A stretch of DNA of 35,114 nucleotides, from contig CAKUEU010000013.1 of the NCBI GenBank assembly GCA_934646865.1, forward strand, positions 1 to 35,114, given 5' to 3'. Under the pieces are notes generated by a model. That model searched no databases, had not been told where the DNA came from, and saw only the letters and a program-made list of their open reading frames with translations. Below, one piece after another: positions 17,737-24,416 of the stretch. How positions within the stretch are numbered: position 1 is the stretch's first letter; each line of letters starts with the position of its first letter. A program made the position numbers and the translations under genes. Source of the DNA: an uncultured Collinsella sp. Lineage in GTDB: Bacteria > Actinomycetota > Coriobacteriia > Coriobacteriales > Coriobacteriaceae.

Positions 17737-17762
17737 AGCGGGACGAGGGAGAACGTCCCGCT
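17737..17762 (-). promoter_or_regulatory. Intercistronic hairpin between agmatine deiminase and antiporter genes
   Basis: AGCGGGACG (17737-17745) pairs perfectly with CGTCCCGCT (17754-17762), a 9-bp GC-rich stem with an 8-nt loop. No T-run follows on the minus strand, and the antiporter ribosome site begins just after it. It may stabilise the upstream mRNA end or tune expression rather than terminate. Confidence 0.5.
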
Positions 17763-17772
17763 GTTAAAATCG

Positions 17773-19077
17773 TTATGCACGCTTGCGGGAAGCCGGGACG
17801 TGGCGGGTGAAGCAGTGGATACCACCGCCGTTGAGATTGAGCGCAAGCGTGTTGATTTGGACAACACGACGATCGGGGAAGCACGACTCGAGCACACGAC
17901 GAGCCTCCTCGTCCTTCTCACGAATAGACTCGGGCATGCCCTCGGACCAGTACTTTTGCGCCACGACCAGATTATTGGTGATAAGGAAGTTGGCGTAGCT
18001 CAACGCCGGCAGGAATTTGACAACGCCCTTGGGCGCCGGCGTTCCGTCAAACAGGGTTTCGCGGTCGCGAACATCGGCCCATGCCGTGCCGACAACGGAA
18101 TCAACATCCATATCGAAGTCGACGTAAATGGGCTCGGGCACGGGGATTCGAATGATATTGAAAGGCTTGTCGTGCACATCCGTCGCGGCCTTGATGACCT
18201 CGTAAGCCGCATCAAGGCGCTCCTTGTTCAGGGCAGCGAGGTTATCGCGAGCAGCTTCCTCCTCGGTGACCTCGGCGAGCAAGATAGTATCTGCCGATAC
18301 GAAGCGGGCGATCTCGTCGACATGGCCGTTCGCTGTCTGAGAGCGATAAGCGTTGAACCCACCATCGGGACCAGGAATGGCGCCGAGCGCATAGTCCTCG
18401 TCCTCATAGGAACCATTCGGCAGCCACACGAACTTCTTCACGTTAAACAGGCGGGAATACTCGCGCTCAACTTCTTCCTGGGTGAACTGCGGATTGCGCT
18501 TGTCACACTCAGTCGATTTAACCCCCATGTAAACACCGTCACCGTTGAACTCACGGTCGCCGCCCTCGCTCGTGAACATAGACGGGAAATGCTTGTCGAT
18601 ACCCACAAGCTCCGCATGCCAACGCTGAGCGGCAGTCTGAATCGCAGCCGCGCGATCGTAACGGTTAGCGCCATCGAGCATGAACCACGCCTGATCAAAT
18701 TCAACGTTGGCGCGACGGCCCTCGTCGTCCATAACGACCTCGGCACCGTAGTCACGGAAATACGAGACCTCGTAATTCATCTCATAGGCCTCTTGCTGAT
18801 CCTTGGGCATATCGATGAAATCTGAGGTGAATTTGACGAACTCGATGTTGTCGAGCGGCACGCCCGCGGCGGTCAATATGCCCGCAATCTCCTCAGGAGA
18901 CCTGAAATCGACCTGCACGTATACCTTCACGACCTCCCGGAGCTCCCTGACAATCTCAACCGCGGTGGTCTCCCAGTCGAAACCGGGATACACGTACTTC
19001 GTGCTCGGCCACGTGATCAGGACGGACTCTTGGGGCTCGAACTCTCCGACCGCGCGGTACTCATGATGTTCAAGCAT
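17773..19077 (-). CDS. aguA: Agmatine deiminase (peptidyl-arginine deiminase family)
   Basis: The enzyme converts agmatine to N-carbamoylputrescine and ammonia through a cysteine nucleophile. It has 434 residues. The start GEFEPQESVLITWPS is typical. Catalytic positions are visible: D109 in YFRDYG, H252 and D254 in NGHVDE, and C422 in GGGIHCFT. It is roughly 70 residues longer than the Enterococcus enzyme (about 365), with extra segments near 85-100 and 220-245, and it has YFRDYGA where the family usually has W.RD.GP. Agmatine is therefore inferred mainly from the ptcA-antiporter context; another guanidino substrate remains possible. GGAGGAG lies just before ATG 19077. It is the first gene of the operon, divergent from the LuxR-type regulator. 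Confidence 0.85.
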   Translation of the reverse strand: MLEHHEYRAVGEFEPQESVLITWPSTKYVYPGFDWETTAVEIVRELREVVKVYVQVDFRSPEEIAGILTAAGVPLDNIEFVKFTSDFIDMPKDQQEAYEMNYEVSYFRDYGAEVVMDDEGRRANVEFDQAWFMLDGANRYDRAAAIQTAAQRWHAELVGIDKHFPSMFTSEGGDREFNGDGVYMGVKSTECDKRNPQFTQEEVEREYSRLFNVKKFVWLPNGSYEDEDYALGAIPGPDGGFNAYRSQTANGHVDEIARFVSADTILLAEVTEEEAARDNLAALNKERLDAAYEVIKAATDVHDKPFNIIRIPVPEPIYVDFDMDVDSVVGTAWADVRDRETLFDGTPAPKGVVKFLPALSYANFLITNNLVVAQKYWSEGMPESIREKDEEARRVLESCFPDRRVVQINTLALNLNGGGIHCFTRHVPASRKRA

Positions 19078-19168
19078 GGCTCCTCCTCTACGGAACAGGC
19101 GCTGGCTTCGTCTCCAACGCTCAACACATCTAAAGCATCGCCGAGAGGTCGGTAGGTGGACAATTACC

Positions 19169-19218
19169 TAGAACTATGATTTGCTTATTTGGTACCGAGG
19201 TTCTAACTAAAGTAGAAC
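19169..19218. promoter_or_regulatory. Candidate operator in the divergent regulator/deiminase space
   Basis: The hexamer GTTCTA or its complement TAGAAC occurs three times in 50 bases: TAGAAC at 19169-19174, GTTCTA at 19200-19205 and TAGAAC at 19213-19218. The last two form an inverted repeat around 7 bases, extending to GAGGTTCTA/TAGAACTC. A LuxR-type regulator dimer could bind here and control both directions. Confidence 0.45.
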
Positions 19219-19249
19219 TCTATTAGTTTTCACATATAGGACGGTATAT

Positions 19250-20074
19250 ATGTCTGGCACTGAACTTGTGGCATCGGACTGGCAGGACATCAACGAGATT
19301 GTGGCGTCTATCTATTCCTCGCGTCCCACACCCAACCTGAAAGACGTCATCGAGCGCCTCCGTGTGCTAGTTGGTTTTTCGAAATCTCTGACCTGCCTTA
19401 TCGGCAGACGGGGCGACAGCGTCGAGTTCTTCGAATACCAGAGTTCCGATATCAACGATGAGCAGCTTGACTCATATCGAAACCACTATATCTACCATGA
19501 CTTCATCCTCTGGTACTGCGCAACGCCGGTTGAACTCACATTCAGGGAATCTGACGTCATCAGCGAGCCCTATTTCAGCTCATCGGTATTTATGCGGGAA
19601 TGGCTTGAGCCCATGGGCGTGCATTTTGGAGCGGGGATTAATATCGCTGGTAACGGCAAGTCGTTTGCCAATATCTGCCTCTATCGGAGCCTGGAGGAGG
19701 GCGATTTCACCGAGCGGGACCTTCTCATACTGCGCACTGTCAACGCGCATCTCTGCATCTGTTACCGCAACCTCTTTCCCAACGGACTCGATAGCGCGCA
19801 CTTCGCATCCGGCGGAGACCTATTCGCGTCGCGATACCAGCTCACATCACGTGAGACGGAGATCGTCAAGCTCATCGCTGATGGCTGTACACGAAAACGC
19901 CTCGCCGACAGTGCTTTGGTTTCAGAAAACACCATGAAGAAACACCTCAACAGCATTTTCCGCAAAACCGAAACGACGAACTTTAGCGCACTTGTCCAGC
20001 TTATCGAGCAAACGCGGCGCACCGTAACGAAGGACGAATTCGGACAAGGCCTAGCAACGCAGAGCCTTTCTTAA
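19250..20074 (+). CDS. LuxR-type transcriptional regulator of the agmatine genes
   Basis: This 274-residue protein has a sensor-like N-terminal region (about 1-190) of mixed alpha/beta character, possibly GAF-like, and a C-terminal LuxR helix-turn-helix at 197-255. Key parts of the latter are LTSRETEIVKLIADG and LVSENTMKKHLNSIFRK. No membrane segments are present, so it should sense a cytoplasmic signal. It is divergent from the agmatine deiminase gene, which points to control of that operon, as LuxR-type AguR proteins do elsewhere. The ribosome site (AGGACGG) is weak, and the coding sequence is less GC-rich than the flanks by eye. Confidence 0.85.
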   Translation: MSGTELVASDWQDINEIVASIYSSRPTPNLKDVIERLRVLVGFSKSLTCLIGRRGDSVEFFEYQSSDINDEQLDSYRNHYIYHDFILWYCATPVELTFRESDVISEPYFSSSVFMREWLEPMGVHFGAGINIAGNGKSFANICLYRSLEEGDFTERDLLILRTVNAHLCICYRNLFPNGLDSAHFASGGDLFASRYQLTSRETEIVKLIADGCTRKRLADSALVSENTMKKHLNSIFRKTETTNFSALVQLIEQTRRTVTKDEFGQGLATQSLS

Positions 20075-20098
20075 TGGGCCAACGATCATTCCGCAGCT

Positions 20099-20145
20099 GA
20101 TATTCGACACACCTTTCGCAAAAGCGCGCTGAATATCGAGTTTTT
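20099..20145 (+). terminator. Terminator of the LuxR-type regulator gene
   Basis: GATATTC (20099-20105) pairs with GAATATC (20131-20137), with a small inner CGC/GCG stem in the loop. GAG and TTTTT (20141-20145) follow. It lies at the right edge of the island, just before the repeat. Confidence 0.65.
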
Positions 20146-20146
20146 A

Positions 20147-20206
20147 TCAACAGATGCCCTCAATATCACCCAGGCGCATATCGATCTGTGCAAGTGCGAG
20201 CTTCAT
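20147..20206 (-). pseudogene. 5' stub of the NadE-like gene
   Basis: The right repeat preserves the NadE-like ribosome site and start (ATG at 20206). It reads MKLALAQIDMRLGDIEGIC and then meets TGA where unique DNA begins. This 19-codon remnant shows that the repeat was derived from the 5' end of the gene at 14850. Confidence 0.85.
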
Positions 20207-20314
20207 GGCTCAGCCCTTTCCGTCGTAAACCGTCGTTGTCGTAGTAAAAGCGCCGGCCGCAAGATGCAGTCGGCGCTTGCATGTGCATATGCTAGCTATG
20301 ATACCCCGAGCGGG
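20151..20314. repeat. Right copy of the 164-bp direct repeat
   Basis: It matches 14795-14958 in the same orientation, differing at 20156 and 20270. The change at 20270 turns a G-C pair of the enclosed terminator stem into a G-T pair. The copy adjoins the 3' end of the superoxide reductase gene, which is likely its native position. Confidence 0.95.
20242..20278 (-). terminator. Terminator of the superoxide reductase gene
   Basis: AAGCGCCG pairs with CGGCGCTT (8 bp plus a G-T pair). In the minus direction it is followed by TTTTACTA. It lies about 50 bases after the superoxide reductase stop. Confidence 0.8.
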
Positions 20315-20323
20315 GGCACGCTC

Positions 20324-20686
20324 CTAGAACGTCGCGGACCACAGCCCGTGCAGGTTGCAATAGGCATAGACGGTGCCGGTCTTGGAACCGCCGGCAAAAA
20401 ACGTCGCGGGCTTCATGCCGGGCTCAAGGTAATGGACCTCCAGGCGACCCTCGGCCTCAAGCGCGATCCACTCGATGTAGTGCTCGGGCAGGCTGGGGTG
20501 CTCGACCGATCCCACGCGCGCACGGATCACATGGCCATCGCGCTCGCTCTCGACGACGGGCACGTGCTTCTCGTGCGCCGCGTCCTCGGTGTTCGCGGTC
20601 AGCTCCGTGCAGCCAGCGGGGGTTGCAACGTCGTCACCAAGGGCGGCAATGAGCTTGCCGTCGGGATCCTTAAAGAATTTCGCCAT
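20324..20686 (-). CDS. Superoxide reductase (desulfoferrodoxin/neelaredoxin family)
   Basis: The enzyme reduces superoxide to hydrogen peroxide without making oxygen, a common defence in strict anaerobes. It has 120 residues. The Fe(His)4Cys site is complete: H41 in EKHVPVV (with E39 and K40), H63 in EHPS, H69 in EHYIEW, and C110 and H113 in YCNLHGLW. The N-terminal four-Cys desulforedoxin domain of two-iron desulfoferrodoxins is absent; a short stretch with one Cys (C26) replaces it, so this is a one-iron type. The start at 20686 is chosen because AAAGGAGA lies just upstream; the longer frame to 20776 lacks support. A terminator in the right repeat follows it. Confidence 0.92.
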   Translation of the reverse strand: MAKFFKDPDGKLIAALGDDVATPAGCTELTANTEDAAHEKHVPVVESERDGHVIRARVGSVEHPSLPEHYIEWIALEAEGRLEVHYLEPGMKPATFFAGGSKTGTVYAYCNLHGLWSATF

Positions 20687-20787
20687 GATGTTCTCCTTTG
20701 CTGATGTGCCGGTGTTCTCGATGTCTCTTATGCCCAAAGGCAAACGAACCATCCACGACATCGCAAATGAACACATAACGAGCGAGG

Positions 20788-23700
20788 CTAGCGCCCGTCA
20801 CCGCCCAGCAGCGCCAGGACGTCCTCGCGGGAAAACAGCGCCGACGAGATACCGTCGCCGCCGAGTACGCTGTTGACCAGGTCGCGCTTGGACTCCTGCA
20901 TCTGCATGATGCGCTCCTCGATCGTGTCCTTGGCGATGAGCTTGTACACGGTCACGGTGTGCTGCTGGCCAATGCGGTGGGCACGGTCGGTCGCTTGGTC
21001 CTGCGCCGCCACGTTCCACCACGGGTCGTAGTGAATGACCACGTCGGCGGCAGTCAGGTTGAGGCCGACGCCGCCCGCCTTGAGCGAAATCAAAAACACC
21101 GGCACCTCGCCCGCCTGGAACTGCGCGACCATCTTGGCGCGGCTCTCCTTGGACGATGCGCCCGTGAGCTTAAGAAAGCCGATGTCCTCCTTGGCCAGGC
21201 GCTTGCCGATGATATCGAGCATGCCCGTGAACTGGCTGAACAGCAGAATGTGATGCCCGCCGTCGAGCGCGCCGTGCACGAGCTCCATGCAAGCGTCGAG
21301 CTTGGCGCTCCCCGCCTTGTAGTCCTCGTAGTGCAGATGCGGGTCGCAGCAGATCTGGCGCAGCTTGGTGAGCTCGGCGAGCACCTTGAGCTTGTCCTTC
21401 TTAAACTCGTTGGCTTCGCGATGCTGCACCTGCTGGGCGATGCGATCCTGGTTGGCCAGATAGAGCTTGCGTTGCTCGCCGGTGAGCTGTGCCATGACGG
21501 TGTCCTCGATCTTCTCGGGCAGGTCGGCCACCACGTCTTCCTTAACGCGGCGCAGCACAAACGGCGACACGAGCGCCTGCAGGCGAGCGGCGCTATCGCC
21601 CTCGGCGTGCTCGACGGGGCTCTCAAAGCGCTTGGCAAACGCCTCGCGCGTGCCCAAAAGGCCCGGCATCAAAAAGTCGAAGATGCTCCAGAGCTCGGAC
21701 AGGCGGTTTTCGATAGGCGTGCCCGTCAGGGCAAAGCGCACACCGGCGGGCAGGCGCTTGGCGGCGCGCGCCACCTGCGTGAGCGGGTTTTTAATGTACT
21801 GGGCCTCGTCGAGCACCACGCGGGCAAAGTCCTGCTCGGCATACTCGTCGATATCGCGGCGCATGAGATCATACGAGGTCACGACCACGTTATGCTCGGC
21901 GGCGCCGGCTATCTGCACGCGGCGTTGCGCCTTGGCACCCACGATGGCGCACACGTCGAGCGAGGGCGCAAAGCGCTCCAGCTCGGCAGTCCAGTTGTAC
22001 ACGAGCGACGCGGGGCACACCACGAGCGTGGGCTTGGTGTCGCCCGCCTCCACGCGCGCCAGGATATGCGCAATCATCTGCAGGGTCTTGCCCAGGCCCA
22101 TATCGTCAGCCAAGATGCCACCGAGCCCCAGGTGCTCGAGCGAACCAAGCCACTGGTAGCCATCGACCTGGTAGCCGCGCAGCGTGGCCTTAAGGGACGC
22201 CGGCACCGTAAAGTCCATCTTGCCGAGCGTGTCCAGGCGCTCGACGGTGCGGCGGAACGCGGCATCGCGATCGGTCTCGAGCGCGGGCGTGCGCGCGAGC
22301 ATACTATCGACAAACAAGGTGCTCGACGCGGGAAGCGACACGCCGTCGAGTAGGTCGACGGCATCGACGCCTAGGTCCTCGGCAAGGCCAAACGCGGCGC
22401 GAGCGCCCTCGTCCAAGCGCACGATGTCGCCGGACGTCAGGCGCGCAAACGTCTGGTGGCGCTTGTACGAGTCCAGGTAGATGGCAAGGTCTGCGGCCGA
22501 AAGCCCGCTTGCACCCAACTCGACATCGAGCAGGTTGCTCTTGACGGTCGCGCGCACCGAAAGCTTGGGCGCAGGACGTACCGAGATCTGGCGCAGACGG
22601 TCGCTGAGCATGACCTCGCCCAGCTCAGACAGGGCAGCAAGACCCTCGGTCAGCAGGCAGAACAGGCTCTCGTCATCGCGCTCCTCAAACGCCAGGCCAC
22701 CCTCGTAGAAATCGAAGTACATGGCAGCCGTGTCCATAACGCGAAACTCCGCCACAACGTCGCGGGGCGGCACGCCGGGGCGCTGGTCTTCGAAGGGGCT
22801 CCCCGGAGCACCCAGGCTAAAGAGATCTGCCGACCAATCGCCGTAGGCGACCGAGATCTCGCAGGTCACAAGCCCGTCACTGACACCGATTGACATTGCA
22901 AAGCTCGGCTCGGGCGCCACGGTGTCGAGCACGGCAGGAGCGGTGAGGTCGGTGTATTCGCGCAGCACGGGCAGCGCCATGCGGCAGAACTCGCCCACCT
23001 GTTCGGCGGCGATATGGACCGGCGTGCGGCAAGGCAGCAGACGCGAAAGGAATGGCGCGGCATGCTGAGCAAACGCCGCATCGGCACGGCGCGCGCGATG
23101 CGTGTCGATCAGATAGGCAACGTCGCCCGAGGCAAAACAGTACGCATCGGCGGGCAGGCGCAGGTCATAGCTGCCGCCGGCCGCCGGCGCGATCTTGGCG
23201 GCAAGGAGCGGCGGGCGTTTTGCCGAGGCCTCGTCCTCCCCCTCCGGTGCCGACTCAACCGCCACCTCGTAGGAACGATGCGTCGTCGTCCCCCGCGACC
23301 AGGCGGGCTCAAAGGAAATGGTCCGGCCGCGCAGCAGGTCCAGCATGTATACGATGTCATGCTCGGACAAGGGCAGCTGGCGCTCGGCGATAAAACCGCT
23401 GCGTGCAAAGTCGTACGACGCCGAGCGCGAACTCGTGATGTCGCAAAGATAGGCAACCGTCGTCGCAACAAGGTCGAGCAGGCGCACCGAAACCTCGTCA
23501 AAAGCCTCGGGTGTATGGAGGAACGTGAGCTTCTTGCCGTACGAGAACGTGCCCCCGCGCACGTAGGCGCCGGCCATGCCGTCGATGTCCTTGACCACGT
23601 AGGATACCGAGCCGCAGCGGATGCGAAGCTCGAGCGCCCAGCTAAAACGGTCGGCAAACAGCGGATTGTAGTACGGCACCAGCGAGGGCTCCAATACCGC

Positions 23701-24252
23701 CTTGGGGGCATCGGGGCCGACGGTGGCGGCAATCTTGCGGCGCATGCCCGCCAGCTCGTCCATGCGCGCGTCCGAAAGATCGGAGAGTGCTTTCATGAGG
23801 CTCGGGCTCGTGGGAACTGGTGCCGGAAAGGGAAAGTTAGGGTTGACCGCCGGCGTGGCGGGCGCGGGGCGCGCAGGCTGCTTGGGCGGCACCGTGAACG
23901 TGCGGACCGGCGTGCGCAGACCCTCGACGGGCTCGGTGCCGCTCGCATCCAGATACGCCAGTGCCGTGGCGATGGCGTGCTTGCACATGCCGGGGTAGCG
24001 GTAGGCGGCGGGGCAATCGCAGTCGTAGTCGATAACCTCGTGCTCGTCCACATCGAGTTCCACATGCGTCTTGTACAGGTCGCCGCGCGAACCGCGCACC
24101 GTGCCCTCGACCGTCACGTTCTTGGAAAAGCGCGAGCCGGAGTCCTCAAACGACAGCACGGCGCCGTTGAGCATGAGCGAACGCCCCTTCATAAAGGTGC
24201 CGCTGAGCGCCGCTTCCTTGCGAAGCACCTGCACAAACGTCCTCTGCGCCAT
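20788..24252 (-). CDS. SNF2-family DEAD/DEAH helicase with SWIM zinc finger
   Basis: This 1154-residue protein starts with a SWIM zinc finger (C78, C80, C90, H92 in CDCP...MCKHA). A long middle region follows with no recognised motif (about 120-690). The SNF2 ATPase comes next, with DDMGLGKT near residue 717 and DEAQYIKN near 815, then the C-terminal helicase domain (LLFSQFTGMLDIIGKRL, DPWWNVAAQDQATDRAHRIGQ, the latter in part). Bacterial members are ATP-driven DNA translocases thought to remodel protein-DNA complexes or RNA polymerase; the exact role is unknown. ATG 24252 is preferred to TTG 24264 because GGAGG lies 5 bases before it and overlaps the TTG codon. Confidence 0.92.
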   Translation of the reverse strand: MAQRTFVQVLRKEAALSGTFMKGRSLMLNGAVLSFEDSGSRFSKNVTVEGTVRGSRGDLYKTHVELDVDEHEVIDYDCDCPAAYRYPGMCKHAIATALAYLDASGTEPVEGLRTPVRTFTVPPKQPARPAPATPAVNPNFPFPAPVPTSPSLMKALSDLSDARMDELAGMRRKIAATVGPDAPKAVLEPSLVPYYNPLFADRFSWALELRIRCGSVSYVVKDIDGMAGAYVRGGTFSYGKKLTFLHTPEAFDEVSVRLLDLVATTVAYLCDITSSRSASYDFARSGFIAERQLPLSEHDIVYMLDLLRGRTISFEPAWSRGTTTHRSYEVAVESAPEGEDEASAKRPPLLAAKIAPAAGGSYDLRLPADAYCFASGDVAYLIDTHRARRADAAFAQHAAPFLSRLLPCRTPVHIAAEQVGEFCRMALPVLREYTDLTAPAVLDTVAPEPSFAMSIGVSDGLVTCEISVAYGDWSADLFSLGAPGSPFEDQRPGVPPRDVVAEFRVMDTAAMYFDFYEGGLAFEERDDESLFCLLTEGLAALSELGEVMLSDRLRQISVRPAPKLSVRATVKSNLLDVELGASGLSAADLAIYLDSYKRHQTFARLTSGDIVRLDEGARAAFGLAEDLGVDAVDLLDGVSLPASSTLFVDSMLARTPALETDRDAAFRRTVERLDTLGKMDFTVPASLKATLRGYQVDGYQWLGSLEHLGLGGILADDMGLGKTLQMIAHILARVEAGDTKPTLVVCPASLVYNWTAELERFAPSLDVCAIVGAKAQRRVQIAGAAEHNVVVTSYDLMRRDIDEYAEQDFARVVLDEAQYIKNPLTQVARAAKRLPAGVRFALTGTPIENRLSELWSIFDFLMPGLLGTREAFAKRFESPVEHAEGDSAARLQALVSPFVLRRVKEDVVADLPEKIEDTVMAQLTGEQRKLYLANQDRIAQQVQHREANEFKKDKLKVLAELTKLRQICCDPHLHYEDYKAGSAKLDACMELVHGALDGGHHILLFSQFTGMLDIIGKRLAKEDIGFLKLTGASSKESRAKMVAQFQAGEVPVFLISLKAGGVGLNLTAADVVIHYDPWWNVAAQDQATDRAHRIGQQHTVTVYKLIAKDTIEERIMQMQESKRDLVNSVLGGDGISSALFSREDVLALLGGDGR

Positions 24253-24273
24253 CACTTCCTCCAATCTCGCGCC

Positions 24274-24401
24274 GGGTAGCTAATTTGGGACGGGGCTATT
24301 TTAGCTACCCCCATATGTCGGTTGAGAATTATTCAAAATCCCAGCCAATCCGCCGTCAGCCGAAGGGTAGCTAAAATAGCCCCGTCCCAAATTAGCTACC
24401 C
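24274..24401. repeat. REPIN-like pair of inverted 37-bp repeats
   Basis: 24274-24310 and 24365-24401 are exact reverse complements (37 bp) separated by 54 bases. Each unit itself has 10-bp palindromic ends (GGGTAGCTAA and TTAGCTACCC) enclosing a G-rich loop. This matches a REP doublet. It fills the space between dnaE and the SNF2 gene. No T-run follows, so it is not a normal terminator. Confidence 0.9.
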
Positions 24402-24416
24402 TAAGCAAAGGCGCCG

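Larger units (their letters stand above)
14795..20314. other. Agmatine catabolism genomic island bounded by direct repeats
   Basis: Four genes (putrescine carbamoyltransferase, antiporter, agmatine deiminase, LuxR-type regulator) lie between two 164-bp direct repeats 5356 bases apart. The right repeat carries a truncated start of the NadE-like gene, showing that the segment was inserted or duplicated between the superoxide reductase and NadE-like genes. The coding DNA here looks more A/T-rich than its neighbours by eye. No integrase or transposase is present, so entry by homologous recombination is the simplest reading. The repeats would also allow RecA-dependent loss. Confidence 0.65.
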
